Shown: positions 44,302 to 54,573 of the stretch, piece by piece
Layout: every line of letters starts with the position of its first letter
How positions within the stretch are numbered: the stretch's first letter is position 1
Translations under genes and position numbers: made by a program
Notes under the pieces: model-generated
The model's database searches: none
What the model was told of the DNA's origin: nothing
The model's input: only the letters and a program-made list of their open reading frames with translations
Assembly (NCBI RefSeq): GCF_032118995.1
Contig: NC_092656.1
Coordinates: 11,847,761-11,911,760 of the forward strand
Source: Asterias amurensis
Lineage: Eukaryota; Echinodermata; Asteroidea; Forcipulatida; Asteriidae
Length of the DNA: 64,000 nt
Direction of reading: 5' to 3'

Positions 44302-44350
44302 ATGGATGACACCATTGATCTCCATTACAATGGAGATCAATGGATGACAC
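44302..44350. repeat. Perfect 14-bp palindrome arms between direct repeats
   Basis: CATTGATCTCCATT (44313-44326) and AATGGAGATCAATG (44329-44342) are exact inverses around AC. ATGGATGACAC occurs on both sides (44302-44312 and 44340-44350). Confidence 0.88.
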
Positions 44351-44406
44351 GCAGTGGATAAGTGCATACGTGTACGCGCTGCGCACAACTCTCATCCAAT
44401 ATGGAT

Positions 44407-44608
44407 GTTTAGCTGCACCCACGTTGCGCGTGAACGTGACCGGTAAACGTCAGAATATTATTGTGTCATATTTTAGCATACGTGAAGTAACTATTTTCAC
44501 GTCAGGTAAGTGCGTGAAATAATCCCAAAGTATTGACGTCACCTAGAAACGACACGATTTTCTGACGTTCACGTTTACGTTTTGCTCGCGTAACGTGCAG
44601 CTAAACCT
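44407..44608. mobile_element. Foldback MITE, ~200 bp
   Basis: TTTAGCTGCACCCACGTTGC ... AAACGTCAGAA on the left is mirrored by TTCTGACGTTCACG ... GTAACGTGCAGCTAAA on the right. Arms of ~48 bp, middle AT-rich with TTTTCACGTCA. Confidence 0.72.
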
Positions 44609-44659
44609 CCCTAATTGTAGCCTTTCACGCGTGCACGTGTTATTGTTTGTTTCTTTGTA

Positions 44660-44735
44660 AATTGTAAAGCGCTCCGTTCTTTGTGGGGTACTATATAAAT
44701 GCTTTCATTACAATTATTATTCATTACTATTAAAG
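44660..44735 (+). mobile_element. LINE 3'-tail remnant
   Basis: TAAAGCGCTCCGTTCTTTGT, then GGGGTACTATATAAATGC and an ATT-rich tail, is the usual 3' UTR end of CR1/L2-like LINEs. No coding part remains. Confidence 0.55.
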
Positions 44736-44898
44736 ATGGTGGTCAATGCCGTCATGTGCAATCCCTCTCTGTTCTTCCAGCCCAGCGATTCAGCGATATC
44801 TTAAAAACGCGAACTTTTAAAATGAAAAGGTTCCAAAAACCAAAGCTTGATTAAGTTCCCCATTAAAGGTTGTCCAGACCAAGCCAAACAACTTTTGT

Positions 44899-45260
44899 TT
44901 AAAGGAACATGTTGCCTTGGATCGGATGAGTTGGTCAACAAAAAGCGTTATAAATGCATATTATGGTTGGAAAGATGTTGTTAAAGTAGAATACAATGAT
45001 CCACACAAATTTGCCTCGAAACTGCGAGGTTTTCCTTTTAATTTGCAAACTAACACGGTCGGCCGTTTATGTGAGTCAAAAATTTGACTCCCATAAGTCG
45101 ACGAGGTCAAAGGAAAACCGTGTAATTTAGAGGCATGTTTGTGTGGATCATTGTATTCTACTTTTACAACATCTTTCTACCCATAATGCATTTTATAACA
45201 AACGGTTAAAACGCTTTTCAAATACCAACTTGACCGATCCAAGGCAACGTGTTCCTTTAA
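44899..45260. mobile_element. Family B foldback MITE, copy 3
   Basis: TTAAAGGAACATGTTGCCTT to AACGTGTTCCTTTAA with TTAA on both sides. The right arm is slightly shortened near the centre (ACTCCCATAAGTCGACGAGG). Confidence 0.88.
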
Positions 45261-46396
45261 ACCTGTCAATCATCTTAGATTGTGTCTGACCAATTTTTAA
45301 ATGTAAAACACATTAAAAATTCAAATCATAATAACCAAACGTTTAAAGGCATGCTCTTTCAAGGTGGATTTGCGGAACTAAACCAAGAAAAAACTTAATG
45401 TTAAATCCTACATAAACCAAAAGCCAGACTTTATACGGAAACAACTTCTATTTATTTTGAGGACAAGGACTATTTCTACCTCCATGGTCTAATCAATAAT
45501 GCTCACTTCCAAATGCAGAGTTATTGTACTACTGAACCACATCAACCGCAATAGATGAAGCGCTGACCTTGACTGATGGGCAAGAGAACCTGTCAACAAT
45601 CAATGTTGTGCATTTTACAAAGAGCTAGACTCCCGCGTCTTTTGATTTGCCGAAATCGCACCTGCCTGAGATGTAGGGGGTAACTCGAAAAAAGCTACTT
45701 CCTCTTGTTAGATTTCAAGTTAACCCACCCCCTCCCCCCAAGTTCGGGCGGTCTATTTTCGGATAGGCGAAATCAAGTCGGATCGCTGTTCTTGTTTCAT
45801 CCGCTCAAACAACGATAGCACCACGCAGTGGTTCTATATTAAATGTGACTACGCGGTAGGTCAGGGTTGTTGTTTTTTTAAGTCGAAAAACCTGACGGTG
45901 GAAAGAAGCCTAACTTTCGATCGATCAATTTATTTGTAATAACAATCTATGTAGAGTCACTTTACATCTTACTGACTCGCTGCCGCCATTTTGTAAAGTG
46001 CTGTTATCAAAACCCAGATGAAAGGTCGTGAGTGATCTTGTCCCGAGTGTTCTCATAGTGTGGGAGAAGGCTAAGAACACCGCCCAAACTCGACCACAAA
46101 CTCTGGATCAAAGTTTGTTGTCGGAAGTTAATCCACAAGACGGCGCTAATTTATAACAATATAGTACATCAAGTTTGCGGTAACACCATGTGGATATCTC
46201 TTTTGAGTAGCATTGACGGTGGTTATCGACTTCCGAGCATTCTCCTAAAAACGTCAGTGTGCTCTGAAAACGATCTGATCGAAATCTTTACTAGTTTTTA
46301 GCATCTTTTTACCCACCGTTTAGATTTTAGACCCCCTTTAATATCCAATGTGGTTCCACCCACAAATAGGAGAGACCCAGGGAGTAGGTCCACATC
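45261..46396. other. No gene; one family F half near 46163
   Basis: TTTGCGGTAACACCATGTGG at about 46169 matches the left arm of the element at 10853. Otherwise nothing is recognised. Confidence 0.4.
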
Positions 46397-46768
46397 TTAA
46401 AGGGACACGTTGCCTTGGATCAGACGAGTTGGTCTATTTCAAGTGTTTAAAACCGTTTGTTATGAAATGCATCTGGTTAGAAAGATGTTTTAAAAGTAGA
46501 ATATTATGATCCACACAAGTATCATTCAAAATTGCACGGTTTTCCTTTTACGTCGCGAACTATCACGGTCGGCCATTCATGCCCATAAATGGCCGACCGT
46601 GTTAGTCGACGAGGTAAAAAGAAAACCACGCAATTTCGAGGCATATTTGTGTAGATCATTGTATGCTACTTTTACAATATCTCTCTAACCATATGCATTT
46701 TGTAACAAACGGTTACAAACGCTCTTTATAGACCAACTCGTCCGATCCAAGGCAACGTGTTCCTTTAA
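46397..46768. mobile_element. Family B foldback MITE, copy 4
   Basis: TTAAAGGGACACGTTGCCTT to AACGTGTTCCTTTAA. The central spacer is very short (GGCCATTCATGCCCATAAAT GGCC), making this the tightest hairpin of the family. Confidence 0.88.
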
Positions 46769-47581
46769 CACGAGAATTAGCCCAATACCAACCAAAGTAA
46801 TTCTTCACAAACTGCAAACATTTTCTTCGCAGCAGGACTGCATCTTTTTCAATCATTCAACAGAACAACTCGTTGAATTTTTAGGCGATCCATTCGCATG
46901 GAAAAAGGTTAATCTTGTGCACATCCTTATTTCAATAGTGGCAATTTAAACAGACCTTGCCAGTTTGTTATCCTGTCATAATAAACAATCAGAGCATCAC
47001 AACACACAAGTACAGTTGTCTTATTTTATTTAGCTTCTTTTTTTTTTACAGCAGAAAAATGTGACACAACAATTTCAATTTGATCTTGATTGAAAGAAAC
47101 CATATCGAAACCCTGGCTTCAGCTGAAGCTCAGTCAGATTTATTTGTTTAATTGCATGCTTTCCTTACAAGCTTCAAACAGGAAGACAGTACCTATAAAG
47201 CTGCAGCCGAAGTAGACTTGACTCAAGTCCCAATCCCGTGTCAATCTCAGAAAAGTGTTGTTTTGTGATGTTCTGCATTCCCCAACCTGTCGGGACCACA
47301 ACATTTTGCACAGGAACGGTACTTGAATCAAGTCTACAACCGAAGCCCCAGCCCAAGCCACAGCTCCAGCTGTCATCTCAAAATTGGCTTCAAAGTGATA
47401 AGATTGGGAGCTATAACATCAATACCTTCTGTACTCCTAAGGAAATCTCAGTCAGCTGAAATACCCGATTGTGTTTCCTTCAGATGTTAAAGCAATGTCT
47501 TCGAAGCTCAAAGCCTAAACAACAAGTTTGAATAACTCAAGCAGTATTTGAGTCAAACCCTCATAGGATTAGTCACACTGT
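46769..47581. other. No gene; weak inverted repeat at 47199-47360
   Basis: GCTGCAGCCGAAGTAGACTT near 47200 is roughly the inverse of AATCAAGTCTACAACCGAAG near 47331. No coding exon is recognised. Confidence 0.4.
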
Positions 47582-47853
47582 GGGCTCTGGGAAGACTTCA
47601 CAAAGCATTACAATTTATCACAAGACAATAATTTTCTGTATTACCATAGTTAGCGGTATTGCGAGATCGCACTTTACTTAGCAACGACGATATCTTTTGC
47701 AGTTAAAATCAATGTTAGCTCCTTGTGAAATCAGCCCCAGGGCTAGATTTCATAAAGCAATCAGATTCATCTTATAAGATGAGTTGTCAGTATCTACAGA
47801 GTGACAAGGACATCTTAAGATAGATCAATCTTAGTTCTTTATAAATTTCAGCC
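47582..47853. mobile_element. Two adjacent small foldback MITEs
   Basis: 47582-47738 runs GGGCTCTGGGAAGACTTCAC to CCTTGTGAAATCAGCCCC. 47739-47853 runs GGGCTAGATTTCATAAAGCA to CTTTATAAATTTCAGCCC. They meet with no spacer, as do the similar pair at 56258 and 56406. Confidence 0.68.
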
Positions 47854-48053
47854 CAAAACGTGTTTTTTTTTACCAATTTTGCACAAAAAAATTCTGAGGG
47901 CCGAAAGATAGGAATTTTAGACTAATGTATAAAGCATATCATACTTGAACACACACAAAGGCCTTAACTTACACCATGATTATACATGAGACATACACAA
48001 CTCTTCATTACCTATAAGCTGTTGAGCCACTATACAACTCTAGCTACCAGGCA

Positions 48054-48235
48054 ATCTTGGTAGTCTAGTTGGTAAGACACTGTTCTAGAATTGCAAAGAT
48101 CATGGGTTCGAATCCCACCCAAGTAATATATGCCTGTGATATTTTGTTCACAGGACTTGGGAAAGTACCGAGTATACAGTGCTAACACACATCAGTGTAT
48201 GGGTAAAAACCAAAATGAATATTCTTCATTAGCAT
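48054..48235 (+). mobile_element. tRNA-derived SINE, family 2, best copy
   Basis: A box TAGTCTAGTTGG (48061-48072), B box GGTTCGAATCCC (48105-48116), then CACCCAAGTAATATGCCTGT and the tail AGTGCTAACACACATCAGTG, ending AATATTCTTCATTAGCAT. The tRNA-like head lacks a convincing acceptor stem. Confidence 0.78.
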
Positions 48236-48342
48236 ATATTGGGAGAGGTAATTATAAAACAGTTTTTTTTCTTCTTGAGTGCCATAATCTGGTTTCCCGC
48301 AAGTCCTATTTTGAATCCTCACAGATAGACTCCTGCTGTTGA
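48236..48342 (+). repeat. ~100-bp direct repeat (partner 48930-49045)
   Basis: TATTGGGAGAGG, CTTGAGTGYCATAATCTGGT, CCCGCAAGTCCTATTTTGAA and TCACAGATRGACTCCTG occur in the same order in both copies. Divergence is low. The copies lie 3' of RSL24D1, ~590 bp apart. Confidence 0.85.
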
Positions 48343-48356
48343 GCCTGTATTGCACT

Positions 48357-48653
48357 GAGCCCGATTCAATGTCACTGCTTACACACAGAATCAGGCACTT
48401 ACAGAGTCCTGTAAAGCATAAAGCCCGGTTCATACTTCCTGTGAATGCGAATGCGATACGAATGTTGGCGTCACAAATTCGCAACGAATAACTCGCAGCA
48501 GTTCAACTTTGTTCAACTCACTAACGAATATCGGTGCGAAAGGAGGGTTGTGACGTCAAATTCACTCGCACTCGCATGAAGTATGAACCGGACTTAATTC
48601 TGTAGAACTCAGATGAGATTTCCTCTGTATGCAGTGACATGAAATTGGGCCCT
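48357..48653. mobile_element. Family D-like MITE split by a second MITE
   Basis: Outer arms: GAGCCCGATTCAATGTCACT and GCAGTGACATGAAATTGGGC. The inner element, about 48422-48595, has its own inverse ends (AGCCCGGTTCATACTTCCTG, CATGAAGTATGAACCGGACT) and mirrored GCGAATGCGATACG/ CGCACTCGCATG-type sequence. This is a nested insertion. Confidence 0.7.
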
Positions 48654-49197
48654 GGTGTCTAATGCGACTCTACAACCAGGGGCGAGAGTCATTACTGATT
48701 AAAAATACAAATACATGTAGTCTTAAATTTCAATCCACATCTTAAGTCGTGTTTCAAAAAGATGGCATTTCAACCTTTTGTTAACCGCCTGGCATTTACA
48801 TGTATAAACTCAAATGGGTTTATAAAGTCAGGACTCTAATTTTACACTAGTGTCCCCCCCCCCTTAGAAAACTAAACAAACTTCCCTCTTGGAATCACCC
48901 ATTACAAACAACTTTAGACAGGAATGTACATTATATTGGGAGAGGAAATTTGAAGAAAAAAAAAATTTTGTTTCTTTTTTCTTGAGTGTCATAATCTGGT
49001 TCCCGCAAGTCCTATTTTGAATCATCACAGATGGACTCCTGATATCCAAGGTACCAGTCTATTTGAGACACAAGCCTCATTCCCATTATATACATTATAA
49101 ATCAGGCAAAAAGGGATGCCACACAAATACCGTCCTGGTCTGAGTATCATTGGCTGTTGAATTCTTTCTTGGGTTTCCACATGCTGGCTCGCGGGAT

Positions 49198-52100
49198 TTA
49201 TTCTGCCTCCATCTGTTCTGTATTTTTGTCCTGGATGATTTGCACTAACTTCTCTTCCTTCTTCTTCAGTAGGGCTGAGGAGGTAACAAAAAAAAATATT
49301 AGTCAGAAATTAACAACAGAACACGATTATGGAAAGGTTTGCAGTAACACCATGTAATAACCATCTCTAATGAGTTGGGGTGGTTCTGAATAGCATGATA
49401 GAGATAGTCCCTCCCTTAAAGACAGTGGACACTATTGGTAATTGTCAAAGACTAGCCTTCACAGTTGGTGTATCTCAATAACTGCATAAAATAACTAACC
49501 TGTGAAAATTTGAGCTCAATCGATCATCAAAGTTGCAAGATAATAATGAAAGAAAATACCCTTGTCACACGAAGTTGTGTGCGATTAGATTGTTGATTTC
49601 GAGACCTCAAGTTCTAAATCTGAGGTCTCGAAAACAAATTCGTGGAAAATTACTTCTTTCTCAAAAACTATGGCACTTCACAGGGAGCCGTTTCTCACAA
49701 TGTTTTATACCATCAACCTCTCCCCATTAATTGTCACCAAGAAAGGTTTTATGCTAATAATTATTTTGAGTAAATACCAATAGTGTCCACTGCCTTTAAG
49801 GCCTGGAACTTCGTCTTTTAGGGGCAACGCCATTTTCAATTTTGCAACTTCTGACAGAATATCTTAAAGTCTATGGGAACCTTTTCAACGGGCACAAAGG
49901 CAAAGACCGGGTGTAACACAGGCCGTGGCGTGGCCTTCAAGTTATTCAAGGCAAGGGTATACTTTTGATAATCGTCAAATAACCAATATAAACTAACCAA
50001 ACTGAAAACAATTTTGCTCAACTGGTCATTGAAGTTGCAAGAAACTTCAGAAGAAAACAAAAACACCCTGGTTGCATAGAATTTTGAAAACGACCATAGA
50101 CTGGAGATGGTGTCGTGGGCATACTGTGCACATGGTTGAGTGAATCGGAATCAAGTTCTGATGGCTGGGTCATCAGGGTGTGGGTTCAAATCCTGGTAAT
50201 GACACTCGTGTGCAAGACACTCAACTTTAATTGCTTCTCATCACCCAGGAGTACAATGTAAATGGGTACCTGTGAGGGCTGAGATGTTTCTTGTGATTGA
50301 TTAAGCTTTGCAGCACAGGCTGTATACTCCCAAGGGAGATGAGATGTTTTAAGGAATGTCTACGCTCAGCATCCGACACTACTCGCCTCATGGAACCTAC
50401 ATGTAACTCAATCAAGCTTCATAAGTTGGCTTCAAGTCGCACATTCTCACATTTTGCTCCACACACCTGGAATGCACTCTCCACCTCAATCAGGAAATCC
50501 AACTCTCTTCGAACATTTAAGAAGTGTATCAAACATTCTCTATAATTCTATCTAATGGGCTGCGTTCTTGACGCAGTGGCGCTATATAAATGCCCTATAT
50601 GTATGTATGTATGTATGTATGTAATGAAACATATGGCCAAGTGACCAGAGGGTATGATCATTGCGCTATACAAGAGTCAATATTATTATTGTTATAAACT
50701 ACAGAAGCTAAGATGTTGATGCGAGTGATAAAGTGAAGGGCTATGAGGGAGAGACTAGACTTACCTGCTGCTGGTGATCTGATCAGGTGGATACTGTCCT
50801 TCACTTCCTTGATGTCACGTTCCTTGCGGAGTGTTTTACCCTTCTTCAATCTGCACATAATAACACCAAGAAATATTGATAAGCACTCATATCCAAAAGA
50901 GTAATAATAGTTGTGTCAGTGCAAAGTCATTGTTGATTTTTCAGAAAAGGCGTTGCATCTTGCATGATAATGTTATGCTAGAGCAAAAAAAGTAAAGCCT
51001 GTCGATTCTCCAAAGAAAGTTTTGGATCTCGAATGAAAATGCTCCGAGCAAAAGCGTTGTATCTGGGCGCATACATGTACTAGTTTTATGTGTACATCCG
51101 GGCATCTTACACGTACATGTAAGCAAGATGCAACGTTATGACAACTGCTTACTTTAACAAATGTCTTATTATTATTTATTATTATTATTTAATTTTTTAG
51201 GAGATACAAAGATAATGTTGTAGGCTTAATCTGACATGGTCCTTAAAGAAATTAATGTAATTTTCATCAAAACGCATTTTCTAAAGCTCCCGAGTGAATG
51301 GAGTTTTTTGGTCAAAACAAACAGGACTTTTGTAGCTTTTTTGTAGCTTTTAATTGTTTTACCATTTGTAGGCGTTAAACGTTTATGTCCTTCTGATTAA
51401 TTTCAGATATAAACTTGTAAACAATAATACATGGCTAACAGATGGGAACTTTCCCAAACATATTTTTCATAAAATAAAAATGCTACCAAAATGAGCTGAA
51501 ACTTGAGCCTTGATAATAAAAGCTTGAATTATCAGCATTTTATGCGATCATCGATATAAATAAAATTTTAAAAAGTTTTTCCTAAACGAACCTGTTGATA
51601 ATGAACTGATCTTGTCTCTTCTGTTTAATTTCTTCTACTCTTGCCATTGCCATGATTGTCTTCTTCCACAATTCACGGCTGTATTTCACAGGGACATTCC
51701 GCCTCTTCTCAAACTCAAGAGAATTATCCTGCATAAAAAAAAAACACACATACAAAAAACATCAATGTCTCGGTTTTGAGAACGAGCACTTCAGCGTTAT
51801 TTTACCTGACAGGTGTGAGCTTCTTAATCATGAATGAAATCTGAGCCACCTTTTTGAGGGAGAAAACAGGAAAAAGAAAACAACGTAACAAAGTTAACAC
51901 ACGGTGCTCCTGCACACATGATATCCCTAGATGCTTACCTCCCCTTCAATTGCACAAGAAAGAACAATTTTGAGACTTACCACTGCCAGTTCTTTCCCAG
52001 CAGCCTTCCTGAATGCCTTGGTCCAGCGAACTTTACGGGGGTTGCGCTTCTTCTTGAATGCTTTGTGGCACTTGCCGCGACAGAAGCGGAAAACCTTAAA

Positions 52101-53235
52101 ACATCAAAACGAGAGAAAAGTAGATGTTAAATAATAACATTGACATACATTCATCACTTAGTCAGAGAGCCGAGAAGGTTTCTTGCATAATAACTTCATG
52201 TAATATTTGAGTTCTGCTGTTGCCAATTTGCTATGATTTTCCACATGACCCAGCTACAAAAAAGACACAACAAACTACCTTGGAAATCACCTAATAGTCC
52301 CAAGACTATCTTCACAATAGGGCAACTTTCTGTATGGCGACACCACTTTTTCACTCATTTTTACAAAACGGGACATCTCACATTGATTGAGTTTAATTAG
52401 ATACTATACTATTTCATATGGAATGAAAAAGTGGTGGCGCCATACGCAATTATGCCTATTGATTATGAATCATGTATGATTTTCCAGAGGACCCAACTAT
52501 GCCTTTTTTATGGAAAAAAAAGGTGGCAAAAAGATACAACAAAACAACTTGGACTTCACCAACATGAACTACTCTCGTACTCTGGCTTCACCAGTTCACG
52601 TTATGTCAAGGATTTAATATCATCGGGCATCAACTCACGACAACATTTTGAAAGTTAACACTCCCCCCCCCCCCCCCCTCAAGTCAATCACCCACGGCCC
52701 GCTCCTTATTTGATAAATATCAACATCGTAATTTACTGAAAGCAAATCACTTTATCAACAATGTACATTAATTTAAATGCACATAAATTGTGATGGCTGC
52801 ATTGTTATCACTGTACGTACGCCCAAAGCAAATGACATTCACATTTGTGTTGTTGACACAGTTAATAATTAATTATTAATACACAAAATGTTTTCATAAC
52901 TGTACAGGTTCTACATGATCATACTTTTATCCCATACAAATTGTAATGGCCGAGAAGTTCCAATCCAAAGAGTGAACATTTGGTCACATTGGTGTGAAAA
53001 AGTAAAGTGTTAGTCCATCCATGGAATGGAGGTAGAAATTGAGTACCTCCATCCATGGTCCATATCATGTCCACTGCCTCCGTCCATGATTAAAAAATAA
53101 ACCATTAAAAACCATGTAGAAAAAGTGTATCATCGGGATCAGTTGATTACTTACCTTACTGTCATTTCGGACGAACTGTATTCCATGTCCTGGATAGACA
53201 GGACAGGAGCAAAAGTAGCACTTTTCTATTCTCAT
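49198..53235 (-). CDS. RSL24D1: Ribosome biogenesis protein RLP24 (RSL24D1), complete
   Basis: Five coding exons on the minus strand: 53155-53235, 51981-52094, 51592-51728, 50765-50850 and 49198-49274. All introns are GT-AG; the total is 164 residues plus stop, against 163 in human. The protein is a nucleolar pre-60S assembly factor that holds the eL24 site and, in yeast, recruits the AAA ATPase Drg1 before being exchanged for eL24 in the cytoplasm. It begins [20 protein letters not shown]. The zinc-finger cysteines are C6, C9, C32 and C36. A basic [17 protein letters not shown] stretch follows, then the RLP24-type middle ([22 protein letters not shown]) that separates it from eL24 itself. 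The C-terminus is charged ([11 protein letters not shown]). Intron 4 (1,490 bp) carries a family A MITE, a SINE and a LINE end. The first ATG is used. Start codons of this gene and BHMT diverge across 1,338 bp. Confidence 0.97.
49416..49799 (+). mobile_element. Family A MITE in RSL24D1 intron 4
   Basis: TTAAAGACAGTGGACACTAT to AATAGTGTCCACTGCCTTTAA-type end, TTAA at both edges, palindrome GAGACCTCAAGTTCTAAATC intact. One of the best-preserved copies. A family F half (TTTGCAGTAACACCATGTAA) precedes it at about 49337. Confidence 0.9.
50109..50290 (+). mobile_element. tRNA-derived SINE in RSL24D1 intron 4
   Basis: GTGTCGTGGGCATACTGTGC head, GTGTGGGTTCAAATCCTGGT B-box region, then GTGCAAGACACTCAACTTTA and AATGTAAATGGGTACCTGTG, body phrases shared in kind with 38174-38492. 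Confidence 0.7.
50330..50625 (+). mobile_element. LINE 3' end in RSL24D1 intron 4
   Basis: The frame ending at 50545 gives [34 protein letters not shown] and FKKCIKHSL-stop, the typical CR1/L2-like ORF2 C-terminus. It is followed by GCGCTATATAAATGCC and a (TATG)n tail at 50600-50621. Confidence 0.75.
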
Positions 53236-54573
53236 TTTGGTGATTTTTTACTGTGGCATTTAACTTTTTACAATCATCTATGCATGCATGCGCTGCATAC
53301 TGCGTTTGTGTGCTGTAAGTGTGTATCTTGCACGTGTGAGACTTCGCTGGTAAACTTACTCTCATTACAAAATGATAGCAGTTGAACGGGAACCAAGTCA
53401 GGTATTTCTCTGAAAACGTATAGTTCATGTTGGAAGCGGGGGGGGTGTTGAAGTTGGGGGGGGGCAATGATTGAACCGCAGAAAGTAGAGGCGCAGAGCC
53501 TTCCACTAATGGCTCAACATGAATAAACAATTTGATTTTTTATGTGTTGCAAAATGTCAGTCCTTGCCCCAAAAGAAAGACTATAAATCACGATTAATGT
53601 ATCTATCTACAAATAACCGGTGATAGAGGGCGTCCCATAATTTGGTAGCACGAACTGTAAGTTGGATGATATTTGTATTTGCTACGATGGCTCGTGAATA
53701 CCTTTAAAAACTTGTTTACAAACTGCTGCCTGCCTCACGTTGTACGAACCAGTGAAGAGCGCGACATCGTAAACATCAATCTATTTTCACGTAGAAGAAA
53801 AACAATTGACAAAGCAAGAAAACCACATCATCAACATCAAAATGCCAAATATAAAACATACCTCAAGAGGATTACAAAATAGTTAGCAATTACTTCAGGC
53901 AGAGTCTTCAGCGACACCGCAGTGAAATTTGACTGAGGGTACAAATGGGTCACACGGGCACTAATCTTTCATTCATCTTTGGGTTGTGTCTGTAAACATG
54001 TGCGTCAATATTTTGAATAGTTCAATGAGATCCCATTGTGGATCCTATTGTGTCCCATGAATATGTCCCAAATTCCACACCTATCAAATTTTCAATTGGG
54101 TTGGTCCCATCCCATTAAATCCCATTATTTTTTTCCATGTGAATTTTTTTCCTGGATTGGAAGTGGTGCCAATATTGCGTTCATGCCCCCCCCACCCCCC
54201 CCCCCCCCCCCCAATACAAAGATGTTACCTTGGTCGAAGTAGGTGATTTCATCCCTAACCTAAGGAGGTCATTCTTCACAAGTTGTGTACAATTGAACCC
54301 CTTCCCATAAGTGTGAAACTGTGCGGGAAAACTGCGTGAGTGCGCGGCGTTGGCCTCCCTGGAATACAACGTGTTCTTCCTGGGCCATCGTAGGTCGCTA
54401 ATTGTGTGATGGTGCATACACACACGTAGCATGCACATGCGCCTCGTTTATTTGCGTTGACTGATCTCTTCAGCCCTGGGCAATCAACGCGGCTAGACAC
54501 AAATCGCTAGCTGTCTTCATTTTGTCAGCTTTTACGTTCTTTTCCTTCTTGCAGAGCTGAGAAGAGGTTGACC
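53236..54573. promoter_or_regulatory. Divergent promoter region of RSL24D1 and BHMT
   Basis: 1,338 bp separate the two start codons. A CACGTGTGA E-box lies at about 53331. A C tract (54196-54212) and G tracts (about 53438 and 53457) flank the middle. TTTTCCTTCTTGCAG|AGCTGAG ends at 54554 and looks like a 3' splice site, so BHMT may have an upstream non-coding exon. Neither transcription start site can be fixed from sequence alone. Confidence 0.45.

Noticed and set aside
44130-44522. Overlapping plus- and minus-strand frames as a gene
   Set aside because: The region is made of inverted repeats and GC-rich DNA. None of the frames shows family motifs or splice-bounded conservation.
48054-48130. 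Functional tRNA gene
   Set aside because: A and B boxes are good, but no seven-base acceptor stem pairs, and the sequence continues into a SINE body repeated at 27122-27345. The same reasoning applies at 23703, 23855 and 38480.
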